Shown here: one piece after another, positions 35,212 to 43,173 of the stretch
Position numbering within the stretch: position 1 is the stretch's first letter
How the letters are laid out: the number at the start of each line of letters is the position of its first letter
Assembly: GCF_003688415.1 (NCBI RefSeq)
Contig: NZ_REFJ01000004.1
Coordinates: forward strand, 186,001-250,000
From: Umboniibacter marinipuniceus
GTDB lineage: Bacteria > Pseudomonadota > Gammaproteobacteria > Pseudomonadales > DSM-25080
DNA: 64,000 nucleotides
Direction of reading: 5' to 3'
The notes under the pieces: model-generated
Seen by the model: the letters and a program-made list of their open reading frames with translations, nothing else
Told to the model about the DNA's origin: nothing
Database searches by the model: none
Made by a program: the position numbers and the translations under genes

Positions 35212-35729
35212 TGAATGCGAATGAACTTGCGCAGCAAATACGCTTCGTGGTCACGGATGTTGACGGTGTGCTCACTAATGGGCAGCTGATGTTCACTGCT
35301 CAAGGTGAGCAGTTCAAAAACTTCAACACCCTAGACGGCCACGGCATCAAGCTCTTGCAGTCTGAGGGTATCGAAGTTGCTATCATTACCGGGCGCACTA
35401 GCGACATGGTGCTAAAACGTGCTGCCGATTTAGGCATCAAAACCATCATTCAAGGCCGTGAGGATAAATGGGTCCCGCTCAGTGAAATGCTCGCGGAACG
35501 ACAGTTAGCGCCATCTCAAGTTGCCTATGTTGGTGACGATTGGCCAGACTTAGCTTGTATTCGCCGCGTTGGACTTGGCATCGCGGTAGCAAACGCTGAC
35601 GGCGCGGTTAAAGACCATGCCGACTACATTACTGAGCGCCGTGGTGGTGAAGGCGCATTCCGCGAAGTTGCCGATATGATCTTGAAAGCACAAGGCCGCT
35701 ATGACAGCGTCCTGGAAAAGTGGCTGTGA
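35211..35729 (+). CDS. kdsC: 3-deoxy-D-manno-octulosonate 8-phosphate phosphatase
   Basis: Releases Kdo from Kdo-8-phosphate. HAD-fold tetrameric phosphatase without a cap: nucleophile Asp16 and acid Asp18 in VVTDVDGVLTNG, IITGRTS (motif II), and GDDWPDLACIRRVGLGIAVANA (motif IV). Length 172 aa is normal. It is coupled by a 1-base overlap to kdsD and overlaps lptC. Confidence 0.95.
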   Translation: MNANELAQQIRFVVTDVDGVLTNGQLMFTAQGEQFKNFNTLDGHGIKLLQSEGIEVAIITGRTSDMVLKRAADLGIKTIIQGREDKWVPLSEMLAERQLAPSQVAYVGDDWPDLACIRRVGLGIAVANADGAVKDHADYITERRGGEGAFREVADMILKAQGRYDSVLEKWL

Positions 35730-36295
35730 TCAGTCAGCGTGCTAAAGTCGTCATCGGTTTCTTAGTTGGCTGCACTGCCATCTACTTGCTTTTGATTGCA
35801 AACCAAGTCGAACAAGCTCAACCTGCGCCAACGGAGCAGGTACCACCTTCACTATTTCTAGTGGATGCAGAGATTCGCCATTACTCAAACTTAGTGGGCA
35901 ACCTTGAGTGGCAACTGAACTCTCCAGACCTCAAATATTTCGAAGCCGCCGAGTTGATGGTAGCTGAACAACCTACCATGAAACTTTACGATCAAAGCGA
36001 CCTAAACCCTTGGGAAGTCCAAGCAGGAAGAGCGGCCTTTTATCGCCGAGATGATATGATTCGCCTCAACCAACAGGTCAAACTGTTCCAAGAGCTTGGT
36101 GACGGCGAATACCAATTGATTGAAACCGCTCGGATTGATTACTATCCTAACGAAGCATTCGCTCAAGCGATTTATCCTGTGACCATTGATAGTCATTTCG
36201 GAAAGTCACGCGGCGACCGTCTCAAACTTTGGCTCGCACGCGAGTATTACGAACTTCAAGGCAATGTTGAAACCTATTATGAACCTACTCGTTAA
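35720..36295 (+). CDS. lptC: LPS export protein LptC
   Basis: Bitopic inner-membrane component linking LptB2FG to periplasmic LptA in LPS transport. One N-terminal span (about 9-27) is followed by a beta-jellyroll domain with LFLVDAEIRHYSNLVGNLEWQL and the segment [16 protein letters not shown] at the end, typical of the family. Two GTG starts, at 35720 and 35726, are possible; the second gives a GTGA overlap with kdsC. Length 189-191 aa is normal. The 3' end overlaps lptA by 17 bases. Confidence 0.9.
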   Translation: MAVISQRAKVVIGFLVGCTAIYLLLIANQVEQAQPAPTEQVPPSLFLVDAEIRHYSNLVGNLEWQLNSPDLKYFEAAELMVAEQPTMKLYDQSDLNPWEVQAGRAAFYRRDDMIRLNQQVKLFQELGDGEYQLIETARIDYYPNEAFAQAIYPVTIDSHFGKSRGDRLKLWLAREYYELQGNVETYYEPTR

Positions 36296-36779
36296 CGCCA
36301 CCCTGCTGCTTTTAATATGCGTTTTTCTTTCGTCTGCAAACGCTCACGGGCTGCCCGAGGATAGAGACAAACCCATTGAGATGTTTTCCGAGGATTTTTC
36401 TCAAGACGTTGCACGGGGCATTACCTCGTACATTGGTAACGCGAAGATTATTCAGGGTTCATTGATCATCGAAGCCGGGCGTATCGATGTTTTTTACGAA
36501 GATGGAGAAGTAGTTCGAGTCTTAGCTATCGGCCCGCCGGCAACGTTTAAAGATACGCCGTCTAGCGAAGTTGGCGAGGTTTACGCGCAAGGCAATCAAG
36601 TTGATTATGACTTGCTAACAAAGCTCGTAGTGGTTACCGGTGAGGCACTCTTCAGCAATAAAGGCTCGGAAGTCTCAGCCAATCGTATTGAATTCGATCT
36701 AGAACGCGGAGCGGCGAACGCTTCGGGTGGCGTTAGGCACGTCATTCAACCACCAGCTCAAACACCGAGTGAGGAGTAA
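36279..36779 (+). CDS. lptA: LPS transport periplasmic protein LptA
   Basis: Periplasmic bridge protein carrying LPS across to LptD. Starting at the ATG at 36279 gives a proper signal peptide ([22 protein letters not shown]); the frame is open further upstream but that would put 31 non-signal residues in front. The OstA-like beta-jellyroll has [42 protein letters not shown] and [18 protein letters not shown]. Mature length about 145 aa fits. It is embedded in the lptC-lptA-lptB run with a 2-base gap to lptB. Confidence 0.93.
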   Translation: MNLLVNATLLLLICVFLSSANAHGLPEDRDKPIEMFSEDFSQDVARGITSYIGNAKIIQGSLIIEAGRIDVFYEDGEVVRVLAIGPPATFKDTPSSEVGEVYAQGNQVDYDLLTKLVVVTGEALFSNKGSEVSANRIEFDLERGAANASGGVRHVIQPPAQTPSEE

Positions 36780-36781
36780 TC

Positions 36782-37507
36782 ATGGCTACGCTTAGCGCGA
36801 AACACCTCGCCAAGAGTTATAACAAGCGACCGGTTGTTATCGATGTCTCCATTGAAGTAAGCAGCGGTGAAGTGGTTGGTCTGCTCGGGCCAAACGGCGC
36901 CGGAAAGACCACCTGCTTCTACATGATTGTCGGCCTAGTTCCTTCTGATAAAGGAACCGTCAAACTTGACGAGCTCGATATCACTCAACAGCCTATGCAT
37001 GGTCGAGCTATTTCTGGCATTGGCTACCTACCGCAGGAAGCGTCGATTTTTCGCAAACTTACCGTCAGCCAAAACATTCTAGCCATCCTAGAGAATCGAG
37101 CAGACCTCACGCAGAGCCAGCGCCGCGAGCGGATGAATGAGTTACTCGAAGAATTCAGCATCACGCATATCAAGGACGCCATGGGCATTGCGTTGTCGGG
37201 CGGCGAACGCCGTCGGGTCGAAATTGCTCGTGCCCTGGCAATGGAACCCAAATTTATTCTTCTCGACGAGCCCTTTGCGGGCGTAGATCCAATTTCCGTT
37301 AACGAGATCATGTCTATTATTGAGCATGTACGTTCGAAAGGTATCGGCATCCTTATTACCGATCACAATGTGCGCGAAACGCTTGCGATTTGTGAACGAG
37401 CATACATTGTGGGTGGTGGCCACATCATTGCACATGGCGGGAAAGACGATATTCTGAATAACGCGAAGGTAAAAGAACTTTATCTTGGTGAAAACTTTCA
37501 GTATTAG
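36782..37507 (+). CDS. lptB: LPS export ATPase LptB
   Basis: ATPase subunit that drives LPS extraction by LptFG. Walker [10 protein letters not shown] (about 37-45), Q-loop [14 protein letters not shown], signature [15 protein letters not shown], Walker [14 protein letters not shown] and the switch His in [10 protein letters not shown] are complete. Length 241 aa equals E. coli LptB. lptF and lptG are not nearby, as usual. rpoN follows after 30 bases. Confidence 0.97.
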   Translation: MATLSAKHLAKSYNKRPVVIDVSIEVSSGEVVGLLGPNGAGKTTCFYMIVGLVPSDKGTVKLDELDITQQPMHGRAISGIGYLPQEASIFRKLTVSQNILAILENRADLTQSQRRERMNELLEEFSITHIKDAMGIALSGGERRRVEIARALAMEPKFILLDEPFAGVDPISVNEIMSIIEHVRSKGIGILITDHNVRETLAICERAYIVGGGHIIAHGGKDDILNNAKVKELYLGENFQY

Positions 37508-37537
37508 TGCTGGGTATTACCTCATGGATGGTTTGTC

Positions 37538-39019
37538 ATGAAACAGAGCTTACAATTAAAGACCAGCCTTAAGATGACCATGACACCGCAGCTTCAGCTG
37601 GCGGTGAAAGTACTACAACTCTCAACGCTTGATTTGCAAGCAGAGATTCAAGACACCCTTGACCGCAATCCGCTCTTAGACGTAGAGGATAGTAGCCCCG
37701 CATTACCTAGCGAGAGCAACTCGCTGAGTAACGAGCAGCGTGACGATAACTCGCCAGATAGCTATCAACTAACCGAGTCAGCCTCAGAGCCTAAGTGGGA
37801 GAAAGATATCCCCAGCGATATGCCCGTGGACAGTCAATGGGATGACGTCTATTCAGGTGGTCCCGCAAAGGCTGCCCCAGAGAATGACTTTGATTTCCTA
37901 GCGAACCGCAGCCAAGACGCTAGCCTGCAGGATCACCTGAGCTTTCAGTTAGCGATGAAGCCACTCTCGATCCGCGATCGCCTTATTGGTGACTATCTGA
38001 TTGACAGCATTAACTCGAATGGCTGGCTAACCGCCGAACTCGCATCCATCGCGGACGATTTAAACCGCCACGAAGAAACCGATGACAACGAATTCGAGAT
38101 CGACGAGGTCGAGGCCATCTTACACCTCATCCAAAGCTTCGACCCAATTGGTGTAGGTGCGCGAGACCTTGGTGAGTGTATTGCACTCCAGCTGAGCGAA
38201 ATGGACCCTAAGCATCCCACCGTTGCCAGGGCCATCATCATTGCTAGCAATCATATGCCCGCGATCCTAAAGCAAGACTTCAAGAAATTGGCGAAGTTGC
38301 TGAAATGCTCCGAGGGTGAACTCGAACTATCAATTGACTTGATTCAACAACAAAACCCCCACCCAGGCGATAGTTTTTCGGAGTCTGATTCTGAGTATGT
38401 TATTCCCGATGTACTGGTTTCACTGCGTAAAGATCTTTGGCACGTTGAAATAAACCCCGATGTGGCACCACGACTCTGTGTGAATCGCGAGTACTCAGCG
38501 TTGATCAAACGCGGCGATGCCAGTGATGACAACAAATTTCTCCGTGAAAACCTGCAACAAGCTCAGTGGTTTATCAAGAGTGTAGAAAGCCGTTTCGATA
38601 CCCTTTTTAACGTTGCATCGGCCATTGTAGAACGCCAGCGAGCTTTCTTTGACTATGGCCCCGAGGCAATGAAGCCCATGGTACTCGCCGATGTAGCGGA
38701 AGAGCTTGGTCTTGCGGAATCTACTATCTCGCGGGCAACAGCCGGCAAGTATATGCTAACTCCAAGAGGCGTTTTTGAACTCAAGTATTTCTTCTCGTCT
38801 CACGTATCGTCGGACTCAGGTGACACCACCTCGGCAACGGCCATTAAGGCCTTCATCAAAAAGCTTGTAGAGAGTGAGCCGCCAAATAAACCCCTGTCCG
38901 ATGCAAAATTGATGGCACTTTTGGAAGCCGATGGTGTCAAAGTAGCAAGAAGAACTGTGGCGAAGTATCGAGAAGCAATTGGCATTGCGCCGTCAAGTCA
39001 ACGAAAGCGTCTCAAATAG
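37538..39019 (+). CDS. rpoN: RNA polymerase sigma-54 factor
   Basis: Sigma factor for -24/-12 promoters that need AAA+ activators. It has the Gln/Leu-rich region I (QLKTSLKMTMTPQLQLAVKVLQLS), an acidic region II (about 60-110), the core-binding domain, and the C-terminal RpoN box ARRTVAKYRE. Length 493 aa is normal. The location between lptB and hpf-ptsN-rapZ-ptsO is the classic one, linking sigma-54 with the nitrogen PTS. Confidence 0.97.
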   Translation: MKQSLQLKTSLKMTMTPQLQLAVKVLQLSTLDLQAEIQDTLDRNPLLDVEDSSPALPSESNSLSNEQRDDNSPDSYQLTESASEPKWEKDIPSDMPVDSQWDDVYSGGPAKAAPENDFDFLANRSQDASLQDHLSFQLAMKPLSIRDRLIGDYLIDSINSNGWLTAELASIADDLNRHEETDDNEFEIDEVEAILHLIQSFDPIGVGARDLGECIALQLSEMDPKHPTVARAIIIASNHMPAILKQDFKKLAKLLKCSEGELELSIDLIQQQNPHPGDSFSESDSEYVIPDVLVSLRKDLWHVEINPDVAPRLCVNREYSALIKRGDASDDNKFLRENLQQAQWFIKSVESRFDTLFNVASAIVERQRAFFDYGPEAMKPMVLADVAEELGLAESTISRATAGKYMLTPRGVFELKYFFSSHVSSDSGDTTSATAIKAFIKKLVESEPPNKPLSDAKLMALLEADGVKVARRTVAKYREAIGIAPSSQRKRLK

Positions 39020-39125
39020 TAGAATTTTTTCCCACAGTTTCGTAAAAACCTATTACCTTTAAATAAGGGAAAGTTATTCCTGCTTTCAGACGGTTTGTGA
39101 CGAAGACAGCCCGCCGAACCGTTCA

Positions 39126-39149
39126 CTAGAAGGGGCCATTTCCCCCTAG
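39126..39149 (+). terminator. Weak hairpin in the rpoN-hpf gap
   Basis: CTAG-AA-GGGG, 6-base loop, CCCC-CTAG: a stem of 4+4 bp with a two-base bulge and no T-run. It may be a weak attenuator or stabiliser between rpoN and hpf. Confidence 0.3.
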
Positions 39150-39192
39150 GCTGTTCTGTTAATCTACTGTAATACGAAGAGGGTCAATACTT

Positions 39193-39492
39193 ATGCAAGT
39201 AAACATCGCTGGACACCAACTTCCTCTCACCGACGCCATCCGCGCTCACACCATGTCGAAACTAGAAAAGCTTGAACGCCACTTTGACAACATCAATAAT
39301 GTAAATGTGACATTTAGTGTTGAAAAGAACGGCCAAAAAGCGGAAGCTACGCTTCATGTTCTAGGTGAAGATATTCACGCCGAGAGCGTGGAAGATGATC
39401 TTTATGTAGCGATTGACCATATGGTTGACAAGCTCGACCGACAAATTTTAAAGCACAAGGAGAAAGGGATAGCGGCACGACGCCAAGGCTAA
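39193..39492 (+). CDS. hpf: Ribosome hibernation promoting factor (short form)
   Basis: Binds the 30S decoding region to inactivate and protect ribosomes in stationary phase. The 99-residue product has the S30AE fold: NIAGHQLPLTDAIRAHTMSKLEKLERHFD, then VEKNGQKAEATLHVLGEDIHAESVEDDLYVAIDHMVDKLDRQI. It lacks the C-terminal dimerisation domain of long HPF, as is typical of gammaproteobacteria. A 173-base gap separates it from rpoN and may hold its own promoter. ptsN follows after 12 bases. Confidence 0.95.
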   Translation: MQVNIAGHQLPLTDAIRAHTMSKLEKLERHFDNINNVNVTFSVEKNGQKAEATLHVLGEDIHAESVEDDLYVAIDHMVDKLDRQILKHKEKGIAARRQG

Positions 39493-39504
39493 TCCCAACC
39501 CGCC

Positions 39505-39945
39505 ATGGAGTTAGCACAACTTCTAACCCCTGATACAACCCGAGCATCCGCTCGGGTTGGCAGCAAAAAAACCTGTCTAGAATTGATTGCTGAGATCGTT
39601 TCTGAATCGATGGGAATCCACGACACTGAACTATTTAAGGCGCTGTTCGAACGCGAGCGCCTTGGGAGCACGGGTCTTGGCAATGGCATTGCTATTCCCC
39701 ACTGCAGAATTCCCGGTTGCCCTGAGGTCATTGGTGTCCTACTTACCCTTGAAAACCCTATAGACTTTGACGCTCACGACGGCCAACCTGTTGATGTCGT
39801 CTGTGCGCTGATTGTCCCTCAAGAAGCTACCGAAGATCATTTACAGGCATTGAGCGCAATAGCCGAGCGTTTTAATGACTCTCGTTTTATCGAACAACTT
39901 CGTCAATCAACGAGTGCCAGCGAGCTCTATGAACTGGTAGGCTAA
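39505..39945 (+). CDS. ptsN: PTS EIIA-Ntr
   Basis: Terminal phosphoryl acceptor of the nitrogen PTS, a regulator of potassium and nitrogen responses rather than a sugar transporter subunit. The phosphorylated His65 lies in GLGNGIAIPHCRIPG. The fold runs over the whole 146 aa (RVGSKKTCLELIAEIVSE, VVCALIVPQEATEDHLQALSAIAE). It forms a chain with ptsO (40955-41224); ptsP, the EI partner, is not in this window. Confidence 0.95.
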   Translation: MELAQLLTPDTTRASARVGSKKTCLELIAEIVSESMGIHDTELFKALFERERLGSTGLGNGIAIPHCRIPGCPEVIGVLLTLENPIDFDAHDGQPVDVVCALIVPQEATEDHLQALSAIAERFNDSRFIEQLRQSTSASELYELVG

Positions 39946-39986
39946 GGCCAACGTAAAATTTAGACAAACTAAAGAAGGAACTTCAA

Positions 39987-40877
39987 ATGACTGCGCCAAC
40001 GCAGCTTGTAATCGTAACGGGTCGATCAGGCTCCGGTAAAAGCCAAGTACTTAACACCTTAGAGGACAACGGCTTCTATACGGTAGACAATCTCCCCGCT
40101 TCTCTTATTCCTGATTTAGTTGACAAAGTTAACCAAAATAACGACGTGTTTCGCGGTATTGCTGTGGGAATCGACGCTCGGAACAGCCGTACTGAAATTG
40201 CAAGATTTGGCGCCATTGTTGAGCTCCTCAAGGAACTTGGCATTCAGGTACGGATTGTGTTCTTGGACGCCAACACTGAAGTATTAATGACTCGCTTTTC
40301 CGAGACACGCCGCCGACATCCGCTCTCCGGTGATAGTCAAGCATTGCGGGAGTCACTTCAGGAAGAGCTCACTCTATTAGACCAACTTTCCAGTTTGGCT
40401 GACCTCAGAGTAGACACCAGCACCACCACCGTGCACGAACTCCGGGCGCTCGTAAAAGATAAAATTGCGAGCGACCAGCATGAGAGTCGACTCAACCTGA
40501 CCTTACAATCTTTCGGTTTTAAACACGGTGTCCCCAACGATTCGGACTTTGTGTTCGATGTTCGCTGCCTTCCTAATCCTCATTGGGATGAAAAACTAAG
40601 AGCTTTTACTGGTCGCGACATTCAAGTGGTTAATTTCCTCAAAGATGAACCCATGGTTAAGGCTATGCTCGAAGATATTTCGCACTTAGCCGAACGCTGG
40701 ATTCCGGAATATGAGGGTGAGAACCGCGCCTATTTCACTATCTCAATTGGCTGTACTGGTGGCAAACACCGTTCAGTTTATCTTGCCGAGGCACTGGCAC
40801 GACGGCTGCTAGCGCAACATCCCAACCTTGTCGTTCGTCATCGAGAACGCCATCGCTGGCCTGCCACCCCAAAGTAA
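39987..40877 (+). CDS. rapZ: RNase adapter protein RapZ
   Basis: Nucleotide-binding protein that in enterics delivers the sRNA GlmZ to RNase E and so controls glucosamine-6-phosphate synthesis. P-loop GRSGSGKS (residues 12-19) and VDNLPASLIPDL in the N-terminal kinase-like domain; the C-terminal domain (about 165-296) has FGFKHGVPNDSDFVFDVRCLPNPHW and the conserved ISIGCTGGKHRSVYLAE. Length 296 aa is slightly above E. coli's 284. A GAAGGA ribosome-binding site precedes the ATG. The RNA role is inferred by homology. Confidence 0.95.
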   Translation: MTAPTQLVIVTGRSGSGKSQVLNTLEDNGFYTVDNLPASLIPDLVDKVNQNNDVFRGIAVGIDARNSRTEIARFGAIVELLKELGIQVRIVFLDANTEVLMTRFSETRRRHPLSGDSQALRESLQEELTLLDQLSSLADLRVDTSTTTVHELRALVKDKIASDQHESRLNLTLQSFGFKHGVPNDSDFVFDVRCLPNPHWDEKLRAFTGRDIQVVNFLKDEPMVKAMLEDISHLAERWIPEYEGENRAYFTISIGCTGGKHRSVYLAEALARRLLAQHPNLVVRHRERHRWPATPK

Positions 40878-40954
40878 CGAGCGAACCCTTCGAGATCTTC
40901 GCTGATTAGTGATAGACTAAGCAGCAATAAACAACTCCCAACCTGTGGCTTGCT

Positions 40955-41224
40955 ATGATCAAGAAGAAAATTTCTATTATCAATAAGCTTGGCCTGCATG
41001 CTCGAGCGGCAGCTAAGCTAACCAAATGTGCCTGCGAGTTTAGTGCTTCGGTGCAAATAGGCTACGCTCAACGAGAGATTGATGCGAAAAGCATTATGTC
41101 CGTGATGATGCTTGCGGCCGCCCAAGGCGCCGAAATTGAGATTAGCTGTGAAGGCAAAGATGAAGAGGCCGCGATGCAAAGTTTAGAGGCGCTAATTAAC
41201 AATCGTTTTGACGAAGACGAGTAG
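40955..41224 (+). CDS. ptsO: Nitrogen-PTS phosphocarrier NPr
   Basis: HPr-like carrier that passes phosphate from EI-Ntr to EIIA-Ntr. His15 in NKLGLHARAAAKL is the phosphorylation site and Ser46 in AKSIMSVMMLAA occupies the HPr regulatory position. Length 89 aa is normal. The context with rpoN, ptsN and rapZ identifies it as NPr rather than sugar HPr. mgtE begins 8 bases later. Confidence 0.93.
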   Translation: MIKKKISIINKLGLHARAAAKLTKCACEFSASVQIGYAQREIDAKSIMSVMMLAAAQGAEIEISCEGKDEEAAMQSLEALINNRFDEDE

Positions 41225-41232
41225 TAGTCATT

Positions 41233-42582
41233 ATGTACGATGATGCCTTAACCCGCGAACAGTTCCACGAGCTAAGCGATGCCGTCGCTCAGGATGACGG
41301 CGCGCGTATTCGCAGTATCATCAAGCACTTACCCCCCGTCAACCAAGCACGATTAATCGAAAGCTCTACTCCGCCTACTCGTCGCCTACTCTGGGCAAAT
41401 ATCGCCGACGAGACTCAACCAGAGGTTCTTACCGAGCTCTCAGAGGATATCCAAAGTCAATTTTTGGAACGGATGGAGGCTTCTGAAGTTGCCGCGGCCA
41501 CCGAGGGCCTCGAAACCGACGATATCGTCGATATTCTTCAGCAACTTCCTGAGAATGTCATCCAAGACGTACTCCAAGAAATGTCTTGGCAAGACCGTCA
41601 TCGTGTTGAGCGAGTTTTAAGTTTCGATGAAGACACCGCTGGCGGCCTCATGAACACCGATACCATCACGGTGCGACCGAAGTTTACCCTCGATGTGGTG
41701 TTACGCTACCTTCGCCGTCACGATGACCTACCCAACACCACAGACAGCCTATTTGTAGTGAACAGCGGCGACGAGTACGTTGGAACGCTGCCGCTATCAC
41801 GCGTGCTTACCTCAGATCCTAGCATGACTGTGCGCGAAGTGATGGTGACCAGCGTCGAACCTATTATTGCAACCGCCACGGATAGAGAAGTAGCACAGCT
41901 GTTCGAACGAAACGACTTGGTTTCCGCTCCGGTGGTGGACAGTAACGGCTGTTTACTGGGTCGAATTACCATTGACGATGTGGTGGACGTGATCCGAGAG
42001 GACACGGACCATAACATGATGGGACTGGCGGGATTAGATGACGATATCGACACCTTTGCTACCGTCCGCAAGTCACTCCCGCGCCGAGCACTGTGGTTAT
42101 CTATTAATCTGCTCGCCGCCTTCACCTCTTCCACTGTCATCAAAATGTTTGAGGCGACCATCGAGCAGGTTGTCGCTCTCGCCATCCTAATGCCCATCGT
42201 GGCGAGTATGGGGGGCGTAGCTGGCAATCAAACGTTAACGGTAGTCATCCGTGGTATGGCGCTTGGACAGATCAGCAGAAGCAACTTAGGCTGGTTACTT
42301 CGCCGTGAACTCACAATGGGCCTTATCAACGGCATTTTCTTCGCCGTGTCAGTTGGAATCATGAGCTACTTCTGGTTTGGCGCGTGGACCTTAGGACTCG
42401 TCATTGGCCTGGCATTGATATTTAACCTGTTAAATGCGGCAATAGCGGGCACAGTCATCCCGCTCGTGTTAAAATCAATGAAAATCGACCCAGCGCTAGC
42501 CGGCGGTATGATTCAAACAACTGCTACGGATGTACTGGGATTCCTGTCCTTCTTAGGACTAGCGACCATTTTTTACGGCTAA
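41233..42582 (+). CDS. mgtE: Magnesium transporter MgtE
   Basis: Mg2+ channel of the inner membrane. It has an N-terminal superhelical MgtE_N domain (about 1-125), a CBS pair (about 130-255) that senses cytoplasmic Mg2+, a connecting helix and five C-terminal spans (about 285-449) with MPIVASMGGVAGNQT and GGMIQTTATDV, family pore motifs. Length 449 aa is standard. It sits at the end of the ptsO transcript, 3 bases before darP. Confidence 0.95.
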   Translation: MYDDALTREQFHELSDAVAQDDGARIRSIIKHLPPVNQARLIESSTPPTRRLLWANIADETQPEVLTELSEDIQSQFLERMEASEVAAATEGLETDDIVDILQQLPENVIQDVLQEMSWQDRHRVERVLSFDEDTAGGLMNTDTITVRPKFTLDVVLRYLRRHDDLPNTTDSLFVVNSGDEYVGTLPLSRVLTSDPSMTVREVMVTSVEPIIATATDREVAQLFERNDLVSAPVVDSNGCLLGRITIDDVVDVIREDTDHNMMGLAGLDDDIDTFATVRKSLPRRALWLSINLLAAFTSSTVIKMFEATIEQVVALAILMPIVASMGGVAGNQTLTVVIRGMALGQISRSNLGWLLRRELTMGLINGIFFAVSVGIMSYFWFGAWTLGLVIGLALIFNLLNAAIAGTVIPLVLKSMKIDPALAGGMIQTTATDVLGFLSFLGLATIFYG

Positions 42583-42585
42583 AAC

Positions 42586-43104
42586 ATGACCGAGCATAAC
42601 GACGAATACGAAGACGATTGGATCAGCAAATCCGAAGTAAAACGCCAGATGGAAGCGCTCCAGTCGCTTGGCACTTCACTCATTGAACTCAATAAGAAGC
42701 AACGCGCGACGATTCCTATGTCGGAACTGCTTGCCGAAGCGATTGATGAGTACGACCGTCTAAAGCATAAAGAAGCTAAACGCCGAATGATGCAACGTAT
42801 TGGTAAGCTGATGCGTGATGAAGATAGCGAAGCCATTCAACAGGCCTATGAGCTAACTCAGCCTGGCTCTGAGGCTAACGTTAGGCGCGAGAAGCAATTA
42901 GAGTCCTGGCGTGCCCGACTCATTGACCGAGGTGATCAAGCTGTTTTTCAGCTTATTGAAGAATTCCCTCAGGTGGACCGTCAACAAATGCGCAACCTAG
43001 TTCGTAATGCTCAGAAGGCTGCCGCTAAACAGCCCGACAACCCCTATTCAACCAACGATGCCAAGAAGCTATTCAAAGCCCTACGTGACTATTTAATTGA
43101 CTAG
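42586..43104 (+). CDS. darP: Ribosome biogenesis factor DarP (YjgA, DUF615)
   Basis: Helical protein associated with late 50S assembly in E. coli. The 172-residue, very charged product has the family opening DDWISKSEVKRQMEALQSLG, then LIELNKKQRATIPMSELLAEAI and KHKEAKRRMMQRIGKLMRDED, and LRNLVRNAQKAA near the end. No signal peptide. It is the last plus-strand gene of the long rpoN-linked run, 3 bases after mgtE, and is convergent with yhdP. Confidence 0.93.
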   Translation: MTEHNDEYEDDWISKSEVKRQMEALQSLGTSLIELNKKQRATIPMSELLAEAIDEYDRLKHKEAKRRMMQRIGKLMRDEDSEAIQQAYELTQPGSEANVRREKQLESWRARLIDRGDQAVFQLIEEFPQVDRQQMRNLVRNAQKAAAKQPDNPYSTNDAKKLFKALRDYLID

Positions 43105-43119
43105 CGAGCCGCCGGTTAC

Positions 43120-43159
43120 ACTGAAATAGAAGCTTAGATACTGAAATAGCAGCTTAGAG
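43120..43159. repeat. Tandem 20-bp repeat in the darP/yhdP gap
   Basis: Two adjacent copies, ACTGAAATAGAAGCTTAGAT (43120-43139) and ACTGAAATAGCAGCTTAGAG (43140-43159), differ at two positions. The second copy supplies the left arm of the terminator stem that overlaps the yhdP stop, suggesting the duplication arose from that arm. Confidence 0.7.
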
Positions 43160-43173
43160 CCCACTGCTATTTC
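43143..43173. terminator. Bidirectional terminator overlapping the yhdP stop
   Basis: Perfect 10-bp stem GAAATAGCAG / CTGCTATTTC with an 11-base loop, followed on the plus strand by TCTTCGTTTTT. The yhdP stop codon TAG lies within the right arm. It probably ends plus-strand transcription from darP; the minus-strand run after it is not T-rich. Confidence 0.6.

Noticed and set aside
36186-36278. Longer LptA starting inside lptC
   Set aside because: It would bury the signal peptide behind 31 residues; the ATG at 36279 gives a normal exported protein.
32562-41224. LPS/rpoN/PTS region as a novel cluster
   Set aside because: Gene content and order are the well-known gammaproteobacterial arrangement, apart from the missing mla genes.
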